Of a stretch of DNA of 38,206 nucleotides, positions 1-8,600 are shown in pieces. The DNA is from Acidobacteriota bacterium. GTDB taxonomy: Bacteria; Acidobacteriota; Blastocatellia; UBA7656. Location of the stretch: positions 1 to 38,206 of the forward strand of contig JACQDB010000137.1 of NCBI GenBank assembly GCA_016201275.1, written 5' to 3'. Position 1 is the stretch's first letter. Each line of letters starts with the position of its first letter. Position numbers and translations under genes: made by a program. Below the pieces are notes generated by a model. It had not been told where the DNA came from. It saw only the letters and a list, made by a program, of their open reading frames with translations, and did no database searches.

Positions 1-2
1 CG

Positions 3-107
3 TTCTTGGTTCAACACGCGAAACTATTGGGCGTGGTGAAAGCCAAGCGCAAGCGACATCGAGAACGGGAAGCACAAAATCAAATGATCTGGAACGGCTT
101 AACTTGA
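3..107 (+). CDS. C-terminal end of an unrecognised protein (partial)
   Basis: An open frame runs in from the left edge and stops at TGA 105-107, giving 34 residues rich in Lys, Arg and His (KAKRKRHRERE in the middle). It could be the basic tail of a transposase or other DNA-binding protein, because palindromic repeats follow at once. Nothing in the visible part is diagnostic. The other two frames are also short, so coding status is uncertain. Confidence 0.25.
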   Translation, partial: FLVQHAKLLGVVKAKRKRHREREAQNQMIWNGLT

Positions 108-109
108 CA

Positions 110-196
110 CCAATGCCACAGAGAGTCGCCCCTTGTTGAAATTCATTAGCTTTCAAGGAGGGGCGACCACAGAGGGTCGCTCGTACAGGGCATTGG
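110..196. repeat. REP-like palindromic element
   Basis: The outer ends are inverted (CCAATGCC at 110-117, GGCATTGG at 189-196). Inside is a long imperfect hairpin: 125-141 pairs with 151-167 (GTCGCCCCT against AGGGGCGAC, 15 of 17 bases). A second small palindrome lies at 161-182 (GGGCGACC against GGGTCGCTC). The GGGCGACCAC..AGGGTCG core recurs at 20140-20162. The element lies downstream of the copper operon on the minus strand and could also act as its transcription stop. Confidence 0.6.
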
Positions 197-218
197 AAAA
201 TCGCTCAAGTCTTGCAGG

Positions 219-240
219 TTATTTCATCCACCATCCTTAC
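219..240. repeat. Solo copy of a MITE terminal repeat
   Basis: This 22-base stretch (core TTTCATCCACCATCCTTAC) matches the reverse complement of 12579-12600 at 21 of 22 positions. It also resembles 12689-12710, the other end of the inverted-repeat element there. It lies just past the cupredoxin stop codon. No partner end was found nearby, so it may be a solo end or part of a compound element with 110-196. Confidence 0.6.
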
Positions 241-261
241 TTTTTACTTTTGCCTTGCTAC

Positions 262-642
262 TCATTTCGGTTCAACGATCAGCTTGCCGCGCAGCATATT
301 CATGCCGCAGGTAAAGATAAATTCGCCCGATTTATTCGGGGTGAATTCAACCGCCGTGGTTTTGAAGGCAGGCAGATGGCGCGCTATGCCGAAGTCGCCG
401 AAGATCACTTGCTCGCTGCACGTAGAAGTTTCGTCACGATAAAAATTCACGCGCACGGGTTTGCCTTCTGCGACTACCAGCACATCCGGCGAATAGCCGC
501 CTTTGACCGTGACGTTGACTTCTTGAATCCCTTGCTCGGTGATGGCCGCCGCAGCGCGACGGCGTTTGCCAAAGAAAAACCACAACACCGCAGCGATCAA
601 CATCACGCCGCCAACGATCACCAAGATTTTCGTCGTATCCAT
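262..642 (-). CDS. Membrane-anchored cupredoxin-like copper protein
   Basis: This 126-residue protein has one N-terminal membrane segment (about residues 6-24), then a basic stretch (KRRR) and a single cupredoxin-like domain (about 40-126) predicted to face outward. Candidate copper ligands are C75, H89, C112, M114 and M116. The ending TCGMNM is typical of the Cupredoxin_1 type found beside copper ATPases, rather than the His-Cys-His-Met set of plastocyanin. The start has a good ribosome site (AAGGAGA). It is the third gene of the merR-copA operon, 42 bases after copA, so a role in binding copper exported by CopA, or passing it on, is likely. The exact role is inferred. Confidence 0.8.
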   Translation of the reverse strand: MDTTKILVIVGGVMLIAAVLWFFFGKRRRAAAAITEQGIQEVNVTVKGGYSPDVLVVAEGKPVRVNFYRDETSTCSEQVIFGDFGIARHLPAFKTTAVEFTPNKSGEFIFTCGMNMLRGKLIVEPK

Positions 643-684
643 TTTTCAATCTCCTTTTCGCAAACGCAAAACTTGCTCAAGCAC

Positions 685-3357
685 TCAAGCGCGAAAACCG
701 CGCAGGCGTAAACTGTTGGTCACCACCGAGACGCTCGACAGCGACATAGCGGCGCTGGCAATCACCGGCGACAGCAACCAACCCGTGAACGGATAGAGCA
801 AGCCTGCGGCAATCGGTATGCCTATGACGTTATAGATGAACGCCCAGAAGAGATTCTGTTTGATGGCGCGAAGGGTTGCCTTTGATAACGCAATCGCTTT
901 GACCACGCCGTGCAAATCGCCTTTGAGTAAAGTAATGTCCGAGGCTTCGATGGCCACATCCGTGCCAGTTCCGATGGCTATGCCTACGTCGGCTTGCGCC
1001 AATGCGGGCGCGTCGTTAATGCCGTCGCCGACCATTGCCACGACCTTGTTTTCCTGTTGCAGCCGCTTCACCTCTGCGGCTTTGGCGTCGGGCAAAACTT
1101 CGGCGAGGACGCGATGAATGCCTACTTGACTGGCTACGGCTTCGGCAGCGCGACGATTATCGCCGGTCATCATCACCACTTCGATTCCCATGTGCTGCAT
1201 CGCGGCGATGGCGGCGTGCGATTCGGCTTTGATTTGATCGGCCAGCGCCAGAACTACGGCGAATTTCCCATCCCTCGCCGCGTACATCAAGGTCTTGCCT
1301 TGCGCCGTCAATTCAGCAGCGCGACTGTCAAACTCCGCGACCGAGACGCCGCGTTCACGCATCAAGCGGACGTTGCCGATGATCCATTGATGCGCCTCGA
1401 CCTGCGCTGCAATGCCGTGTCCGGCGATGGCTTGGAAATTGGTCGCCTCGGTCAACTCAAGCTTTCTTGCTTTTGCGCCGCGCACGATGGCTTCGCCCAA
1501 AGGGTGTTCGCTGCGACGTTCGGCGGAAGCGATGAGCCGGAGCAAGGCATTTTCATCCGCGCCATCAATTGCGAACACATCGGTCAAAGCCGGTTTGCCT
1601 GCGGTTATCGTGCCGGTTTTGTCCAACACGATAGTTTGAATTTTGTGAGCCGTCTCTAAACTCTCGCCGCCTTTTATCAGCACGCCGTTTTCCGCGCCTT
1701 TGCCAGTGCCGACCATAATCGCCGTGGGCGTCGCCAGTCCCAAAGCGCAAGGGCAGGCGATAATCAACACCGAAACGAAATTGACCAGCGCCGTGGTGAA
1801 GCGTGTATCAACCGGCGCGACTACGAACCAGATGACAAAGGTAGCAATGGCGATGATGATGACGATGGGCGTGAAGACGCCGCTGATGGTATCTGCGAGT
1901 CGCGCTATGGGGGCTTTCGAGCCTTGCGCGTCGGCGACCATCTTGACGATTTGTTGCAACACGGTGTCGCGCCCGACTTTCGTAGCGGTGAATTGGAACG
2001 CCCCGGTTTTATTGATGGTCGCGCCAAAAACTTCATCGCCCACCTGTTTTTCAACCGGCAGACTTTCGCCAGTCAGCATCGCTTCATCCACCGCTGAAGC
2101 GCCTTCGATAATCACGCCGTCAACGGGAATCTTTTCGCCCGGTCGGACGAGTATCGAATCACCAACCGCGACCTGCTCAATCGGCAAATCCATTTCGTTG
2201 CCGTTGCGGATGACGCGAGCGGTCTTGGCCTGCAAACCGGCCAAACGGCGTATCGCTTCAGAGGTGCGCCCGGTGGCTTTGGCTTCGAGCATTTTACCCA
2301 ATAAAATCAGGGCAATGATGACACTCGCCGCTTCAAAATAGACCGGCGGACGCATCATCATTGGCGCGTGGTCGGCGCTTGTCGTCATAAAGAAATTCGG
2401 CGCGATGGTCGCCGCTGTCGAATACAAAAACGCTGCGCCTGTGCCGATGGCAATCAGAGTGTTCATATCGGCGAAGCGATTGCGAAGCGCCAGCCATGCG
2501 CCGCGATAAAACTGCCAGCCGGAATACCCAACCACAGGCGTCGTCAAAGCCAGTTGCAGCCATTCGACACCGGCAAAATTCAAGGCGGCAATTTTTCCAT
2601 GCGCCATAGCGATGACCAGCACCGGCAAGGACAGCACCGCCGCGATGAGAAATTTGCGTTTCAAAATTTGATACTCTTCTTCGTGTGCGGTGTCGGCAAA
2701 ATCGGCGGCGGCAAGTTCATCGGCGGAAAATTCGCGCACTCCGTAACCAGTCTCTTTCACTGCTTCCATCACTTTGCGAAGGTCTGTGCTGTTCGGGTCA
2801 TAACCGATGGTGGCTCGTCCCGTGGCATAATTCACGGCGGCGCGATGGACGCCCGTTGTAGCTTGCAATTTCTCTTCAATGTGTCGAGCGCAGGAGACGC
2901 AAGTCATGCCGCTGATCGGCAAGGTGACGATTTCGCCGGACGCCTGCGCCTCCTCGGTTGTTTGCGGCTGAGGCGTAGCGGTTGCCAATTCCACCAACGG
3001 TGATGGGGTTGGCGAATCCGGCGTGCGATTTTCTGTCGCAGGTTTGGCGTTCAACTGCACGATATTGGCGGCGACAGGTTTAGCACCTGCGGAGGCGCGC
3101 TTCGCGTTGGCGCTCGGTTGCGATGGGGAAGGCTCGCCCGACGATGGCGGCGTGCGCGGTGTGAACGCGCCGAGTTGCACCAGGTTGGGGCTTGTTGGCG
3201 CTGGCGCGGCGGGGGTGAAGCGCGCCAACGAGGCGTCAAATTTCTGCTTGCAACCAAGCGAGCAGAAATATTCGGTCTTGCCATCGTGAAGGGTTTTGCC
3301 CACGGCGGTTTCCGTATCAACGGTCATTTTGCAAATCGGATCAATTGCTTTACTCAT
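685..3357 (-). CDS. copA: Copper-exporting P1B-type ATPase with N-terminal YHS domain
   Basis: Inner-membrane pump that hydrolyses ATP to move Cu+ out of the cytoplasm. Domains in order over 890 residues: a YHS/TRASH-type metal domain (about 5-47; C9, C32, C36), a Pro/Ala/Ser-rich linker (about 48-140), one heavy-metal-associated domain (about 144-209; MTCVSC with C153 and C156), then the P1B core. The core shows the TGES actuator loop (429-432), the membrane metal site CPC (535-537), the phosphorylation motif DKTGT (579-583) and GDGINDAP near the C-terminus. CPC is the hallmark of Cu+ pumps. A Met/His-rich stretch (HAPMMM, about 330-335) lies between two membrane helices. The gene overlaps merR by four bases (ATGA), indicating coupled translation, with AGGAG before the start. 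Ag+ is a possible second substrate. Confidence 0.95.
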   Translation of the reverse strand: MSKAIDPICKMTVDTETAVGKTLHDGKTEYFCSLGCKQKFDASLARFTPAAPAPTSPNLVQLGAFTPRTPPSSGEPSPSQPSANAKRASAGAKPVAANIVQLNAKPATENRTPDSPTPSPLVELATATPQPQTTEEAQASGEIVTLPISGMTCVSCARHIEEKLQATTGVHRAAVNYATGRATIGYDPNSTDLRKVMEAVKETGYGVREFSADELAAADFADTAHEEEYQILKRKFLIAAVLSLPVLVIAMAHGKIAALNFAGVEWLQLALTTPVVGYSGWQFYRGAWLALRNRFADMNTLIAIGTGAAFLYSTAATIAPNFFMTTSADHAPMMMRPPVYFEAASVIIALILLGKMLEAKATGRTSEAIRRLAGLQAKTARVIRNGNEMDLPIEQVAVGDSILVRPGEKIPVDGVIIEGASAVDEAMLTGESLPVEKQVGDEVFGATINKTGAFQFTATKVGRDTVLQQIVKMVADAQGSKAPIARLADTISGVFTPIVIIIAIATFVIWFVVAPVDTRFTTALVNFVSVLIIACPCALGLATPTAIMVGTGKGAENGVLIKGGESLETAHKIQTIVLDKTGTITAGKPALTDVFAIDGADENALLRLIASAERRSEHPLGEAIVRGAKARKLELTEATNFQAIAGHGIAAQVEAHQWIIGNVRLMRERGVSVAEFDSRAAELTAQGKTLMYAARDGKFAVVLALADQIKAESHAAIAAMQHMGIEVVMMTGDNRRAAEAVASQVGIHRVLAEVLPDAKAAEVKRLQQENKVVAMVGDGINDAPALAQADVGIAIGTGTDVAIEASDITLLKGDLHGVVKAIALSKATLRAIKQNLFWAFIYNVIGIPIAAGLLYPFTGWLLSPVIASAAMSLSSVSVVTNSLRLRGFRA

Positions 3358-3908
3358 TTTCTTCTCCTCAATTTCGGCCTCGCATTTTGCGAAGCCTGCT
3401 GTAACGTCCGTGCGGCTTTATGTTGATGATGCGCGATGGCGGACGGCAGATGTCGTTTCGGCAACGGCTGCGTCATCGTGGTGCTTTCAATCAAGCCACA
3501 AATTGCGCCTTCCTTCTCTTCGGCGTCGTCCCATTCGGCTAAAGCGGCAGCCAGTTCTTTGCGATAGCGGCGCATCTCTTTCATGCGTTCGTCGAGTTCC
3601 TGCAAACGCGAGCGGACGATTTCGCGCACTTCAAAACAAGGGCTCTTGCCGCTCTCTTTCTCTTTGATAAGGTGGGCGATTTCGGCCAGCGAAAAACCCA
3701 GCACCTGAGCGCGTTTGATAAATTCCAGCCGCTCCAATACGTCTTCGCTATACATTCGATAGCCGCTCTGGGTGCGCGTCGCGTGATTGAGCAAGCCCTG
3801 CTTTTCATAAAAGCGCAATGCTTCGATGCCTATGCCGCTGTGTTTCGAGACTTCGCCAATTCGCAACCAATGCGGGGCCTGTGCCACGATTTTCAATGCG
3901 CTTTTCAT
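3354..3908 (-). CDS. MerR-family heavy-metal regulator (copper operon)
   Basis: This 184-residue protein starts with a MerR winged-helix domain (about 14-82; [21 protein letters not shown]), followed by the long dimerisation helix. Candidate metal ligands are C91 at the start of that helix (SPCFEV) and C137 (GAICGLIE). The pattern resembles metal-sensing MerR proteins but is not the exact CueR C-x7-C loop, so the metal cannot be fixed from sequence; copper is inferred from the linked copA. The C-terminal tail (about 145-184) is basic and His-rich and extends past the usual family length. The start is supported by AAGGAGA. It is the first gene of the operon and probably controls its own promoter at 3942-3973. 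Confidence 0.88.
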   Translation of the reverse strand: MKSALKIVAQAPHWLRIGEVSKHSGIGIEALRFYEKQGLLNHATRTQSGYRMYSEDVLERLEFIKRAQVLGFSLAEIAHLIKEKESGKSPCFEVREIVRSRLQELDERMKEMRRYRKELAAALAEWDDAEEKEGAICGLIESTTMTQPLPKRHLPSAIAHHQHKAARTLQQASQNARPKLRRRK

Positions 3909-3941
3909 CTCTGTTCTCCTTTTCCTCGTTTCTCATCTTCT

Positions 3942-3973
3942 ATTGTAAACCCTGTAGTCTGGTACAGAGTCAA
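3942..3973 (-). promoter_or_regulatory. MerR-type promoter and operator of the copper operon
   Basis: Read on the minus strand there is a -35 box TTGACT (3968-3973) and a -10 box TACAAT (3942-3947), separated by 20 bases. This long spacer is characteristic of promoters that MerR proteins activate by DNA distortion. Within the spacer lies the dyad CTGTA-N6-TACAG (3952-3967), where the regulator dimer should bind. It sits about 35 bases before the merR start codon. Confidence 0.85.
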
Positions 3974-4035
3974 GCCCTGTGGCGTTTTTTTTCTTGCATG
4001 GCGATTCAGAATTTCGGGTGCTATGCTAGGGCTTG

Positions 4036-5151
4036 ATGAAAAGCGATGTATTGATTGTTGGCGGCGGCGTCATCGGCTGTGCGCTGGCCTTGAAGTTAGC
4101 CGAAGCCGGTTGCAAAGTCCTCTTGATGGAACGCGGACGACTGGGTTGCGAAGCCTCAAGCGCGGCTGCCGGAATGCTTTCGCCGCAGACCGAATCGTTG
4201 CAACCTGATGAATTTTTCAACCTCTGTATCAAGAGCCGTGCGCTCTATAAAAACTTCGTGGCGCACCTCAAGGAAGCCTCCGACATAGACGCGCAGTTGC
4301 GCGAAGAAGGCACCTTGTTTGTCTCGCTACCACACCTTCAAGACCACGCCGATGAATGGGCGCAATGGCAACTCGAAGCCGGTTTGCGAGTTGAAAGAAT
4401 TCCCGCCGAGGAGCTAGAGAGATTGGAGCCTGCAGTCACCAAACAGGCTACCAGAGCCATTTTCATGGCAGATGACTTACAGGTGGAGAATCGGTTGTTG
4501 ATGCTGGCGTTGGCGGTGGCCATACGGCGAGCCGGGGTCACGGTCATCGAAGGCGAAGCCGTCACCGAGGTATTGCTCGACCATCAACAGGTTGCCGGAG
4601 TGGTTTGCGGCAGCGCAAAAATTTATGCAGGAGCGGTGGTGATTGCCGCCGGTAGCTGGTCTGGCGCTTTGCTGGAAAAATTCGGCGTCGAGGCGATCAC
4701 CATTCCGGCTCGCGGCCAGATGATAGCGGTGCAGAGTGCGGCGATTCGCCACGTACTGCATTCCAGCCAGGTCTATCTGGTGCCGCGCAACGACGGGCGT
4801 TTGTTGATTGGCGCGACCGTTGAATACAGCGGTTTTGAAAAAGGCAATACGGCAAAGGGGATTCGGGCCTTGCTGGATGCGGCAATCGAATTGGTGCCAG
4901 AGGTCGCCGACGCAGAGATTGTCGAAACCTGGTCGGGATTGCGCCCCGACACGCCCGACCATTGGCCGATTATCGGCGAATCGGGAATTGCGAATCTGTG
5001 GCTGGCGACCGGGCATTTCCGCAACGGCATTCTGCTGGCTCCGATTACCGCCGAGTTGATGATGCAATCCCTGTTGCTCAATCGCACCGTTGACCAATTG
5101 CAGCCGTTTGGCCTGCACCGCTTCGCCACTTTGCCAGCGCTGCATTCGTGA
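4036..5151 (+). CDS. thiO: Glycine oxidase ThiO
   Basis: FAD-dependent amine oxidase (371 residues) of the DAO family. ThiO oxidises glycine to iminoglycine, the precursor of the thiazole half of thiamine. Visible evidence: the dinucleotide-binding motif VGGGVIGC at residues 8-15, and the family C-terminal block with WSGLRPDTPD and TGHFRNGILLAP. An in-frame TTG lies at 4033, but ATG 4036 gives the normal family start. No Shine-Dalgarno sequence is seen. A TATGCT hexamer (4022-4027) ends eight bases before the ATG, so the message may be leaderless. It diverges from the copper operon and no other thi gene is in the window. Another small-amine oxidase is the main alternative. Confidence 0.85.
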   Translation: MKSDVLIVGGGVIGCALALKLAEAGCKVLLMERGRLGCEASSAAAGMLSPQTESLQPDEFFNLCIKSRALYKNFVAHLKEASDIDAQLREEGTLFVSLPHLQDHADEWAQWQLEAGLRVERIPAEELERLEPAVTKQATRAIFMADDLQVENRLLMLALAVAIRRAGVTVIEGEAVTEVLLDHQQVAGVVCGSAKIYAGAVVIAAGSWSGALLEKFGVEAITIPARGQMIAVQSAAIRHVLHSSQVYLVPRNDGRLLIGATVEYSGFEKGNTAKGIRALLDAAIELVPEVADAEIVETWSGLRPDTPDHWPIIGESGIANLWLATGHFRNGILLAPITAELMMQSLLLNRTVDQLQPFGLHRFATLPALHS

Positions 5152-5666
5152 TTGGGTTGCAGTCGTCGGCCATCTGCTTTTTTTTCATGCGTCACATTTT
5201 TTTCTAATGGCAAGACTTCGCCTGAAACTTGAGAGGACAAACAGCTTGCCAATCAGCAATCAGATGCCGCCCTTCTTCAGCTACGCTTAAACCAACTCCG
5301 GCCAAATAACATTACAATTGACAACTCTGTTTTCCTATGTTTGAATTCGGCTATCTAAGCTCAAGCAGCCCCATAGACTTTTGAATTTCGGCAATCGTAG
5401 CGTTAGTTTTGCCCTAGCTGTGCAGCCCACACAGCTTGATCGGGCAGCGGTTACGAGAGCGAATTCTTGAGTCAAGCCCCTCGCCATTAACGAACTTGAG
5501 GTTCAAGGGATAAGGCGGAAATTGCGCGAGTTTAAGAAGCGAAGCCAGCAGGTTTATCTCACATATTTTTATCACCGCTGGTAGGTGGGAACGCATCGGA
5601 TGCTCTGGCATTATCCCAGCAAATGTTACCGAAGAAGGCAAGCGGCCTTCTCTGGGAGGTTGAATT
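5152..5666. other. 515-base intergenic region, no gene seen
   Basis: No reading frame here has a plausible start site or recognisable product. Structure present: two T-runs just after thiO (near 5178 and 5200), a hairpin at 5416-5436 (AGCTGTG against CACAGCT, inside an outer GCCC/GGGC pair), and a short hairpin at 5634-5650 (GAAGGC against GCCTTC) directly before the ribosome site of the next gene. The last could influence its translation. No known riboswitch was recognised. Confidence 0.5.
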
Positions 5667-8600
5667 ATGTGTCGCGTTCTAAATCATAAAATATTCGGCT
5701 TACTATTTTTCTTTGCGCTTCTCTTTATAGCGATTCCACCGGTTACGGCAACCACCGTAATCATGCCCACCGATGACAACATGGTAATCGGCAGTCGCGC
5801 CATCGTGCGCGGCAGAGTGTTGAATGTCGAGAGCGCTCTCGATAGTCAAAGCAATCGCATTTATACCTACATCACCTTGCGCGTACAGGAAGTCTTCAAA
5901 GGCAAAATCAAAGACCGACGCATTGTTTTGAAACAGGAAGGCGGACAGATCGAAGGGCGCGGCAGCATCGTCTTCGGCACGCCGCAATTTACTCCCGATG
6001 AAGAGGTGTTGTTGTATCTGGAAAGTTGGGCGGACGGTTCGTTTCGCGTCCATCAATATTTTCTCGGCAAATTTGACATCGTTACCGATACCGCTAATGG
6101 GCAAAGACTCGCCGTGCGTTCCGAGATGAGCGATGGCGTCGTCGTCATGCAGAATTACTCGCGCCTTGCCGAGGGCGACGGCATCACCAATCGCCTGGAA
6201 CTTTCGGCTTATGTGGCAATGCTGAAAGATAAAATTGCCGCCAACGCTGAACAATCGCAAAGCTTCGAGCAAACCTATTACAGCAACGTGCCTATGAATG
6301 CGCGTCCACAGGAATATACCGACTTGGCGCGCCGAGGCAATCTGCAACCCCAATGGACCTACATTCATTCGGCGCATCCGCGTTGGTTCGAGCCGGACAG
6401 CGGTCAGCCTGTGGTCTTTCATGTGAATCAGGCGGGAGCGCCGAACCAGCAAATCAACAACGATATTGCGGCGGCTATGAATGTTTGGTCAATCGTGCCG
6501 GGTTGCTCTTTGCGCGTCGCCGTAGGCAGCAACACCGATGCCTGTTTTCCCGATAGCACCAACAATACCATCATCTTCAATAACTGTGACGGCAGATGGT
6601 CGGGAAGCGCCGGAAGTTGTCAAGGCGTGTTGGCATTGGGCGGTTTGAATTGGAACGGCAACAGCAAAATAATCAATGGCGTCACTTTCTCGCAGGCCAG
6701 CGGCGGCTTCATTTCGTTCAATCCGTTTGCCGCTTGTAGCTTTGGCAATAGCTGCAACGTGCAGGAGATCACCACGCACGAACTGGGTCACGCTCTGGGG
6801 CTGGGGCATTCGGCGGATACTTCTGCGACCATGTACGGCATCGCGCATTTCGACGGGCGTTGCGCTTCGGTCAGACCGGATGATGCAACCGGCATAGCGT
6901 TTATCTATCCCGGACAGGGTGGCGGCGGCGGCCCGCTTGCCATCACCACGGCTTCACCCTTACCGAATGCCAATGTCGGTTCGGCCTTTTCGCAAACCAT
7001 CATTGGAACCGGCGGCTCTACGCCTTATACTTGGAGCATCGTCTCCGGGGCCTTGCCTACAGGGTTGAGCTTGAACGCGCAGACCGGCGTCATCAGCGGC
7101 ACACCGACCACCGCGACCACCGCAAACTTTACCGTGCAGGTGCGTGACAACACGCAGGCGACAGCGCAAAAACCGTTCACGTTGACGGTGGCAAACGCCT
7201 CCTCGCCATTGGATTCGCAGTTCGTCTCCTGGACCGTGCCAACCTCTGTGCAGCCCGGCCAGGTGTTTCAGATCAACGTGAAATATAACAACACAGGGAC
7301 GCAGGGCTGGGTCTCGTCCTTCACCACCGATTATTATCTAGCGTCGCAGAATCCGGCGTTGAATACGATTTGGGGCGGCAACGGCGTATCCATTGCCAAT
7401 TTCCCCACGCAGGCCGGTCAACAACTTGATTTAACCTTCACAGTGACCGCGCCCTCCACCTCGGGCAATTACAATTTCCAATGGCAGATGTATCAAAACG
7501 GCGGCATAGGTTTCTTCGGACAGTTGACACCGAACGTCGTCATACAAGTTGGCAGCGGCGGCCCAACCCCGCTGGCGATTACCACCACCAGTTTAGCAGG
7601 CGGCACAGTCGGCACGGCTTATTCGCAAACACTAGCGGCCACAGGTGGAACCACGCCTTATAGCTGGAGTCTGATTTCGGGGACATTGCCTGCGGGTTTG
7701 ACACTGAATGCTGCAACCGGAGCCATCAGCGGTACACCGTCGGCATCGGGAACGGCGACCTTCACCATGCAAGTACGCGATAGCGCGCAGACGACGGCAA
7801 CGCGCCAACTCAGCATACAGGTCAATCCGGCCACGCCACCGCCGCTGGCGATTACCACGACCAGTTTAGCAGGCGGCACGGTCGGCACGGCTTATTCGCA
7901 AACACTGGCGGCCACAGGCGGCACCTCGCCTTATACTTGGAGTCTTGCTGCTGGCACGCTGCCTGCAGGTTTGACGCTCAATGCCAACGGCACACTCAGC
8001 GGCACACCGACAACGGCAGCCTCTTCGACTTTCACAATGCAGGTGCGCGACAACGCTCAAATCACCGCCCAGCGCCAATTCACTGTGCAGATCAATGCCG
8101 GCACCCCGTCGCTAAATGACGCGACGTTTGTATCGCAAACCGTGCTTTCGACGATGACCGCCGGACAGACCTACAGCGTCACCGTGGTGATGCGAAACTC
8201 CGGCACCACGACTTGGACAACCGCTACCTACAAACTCGGTTCACAAAACCCGCAAGACAACACCACTTGGGGCTTGAACCGCGTCAGCCCGTTATCTTCT
8301 ACAATACCGGGCGCAAACGCGACCTTCACCTTTACGATCACCGCGCCCGCCACCGCAGGCAACTACAATTTCCAGTGGAAGATGTTTGATGGTAGCGCGT
8401 TTTTTGGTGCGGCCAGCACCAATGTCGCGGTCAGCGTCACCAGCAGCAGCAGTTGCCCAAGTGGGGGAACCGATAACTCGCAATTCATGTCTCAGGATTT
8501 GCGTGTTGGCGCAAATAATTCAGCCGGGCAAATTGTCACGAATAATCATGTAACGGCGGGGGGACGCTATACGCTCAATCTCAGTTTCAAAAACACCGGA

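Noticed and set aside
994-1659. Long frames opposite copA, the permeases and other genes
   Set aside because: They are antisense shadows of strongly supported genes, with no domains or ribosome sites.
5414-5641. 75-codon minus-strand frame before the protease gene
   Set aside because: No ribosome site, no recognisable domain, and it lies across the hairpins of an intergenic region.
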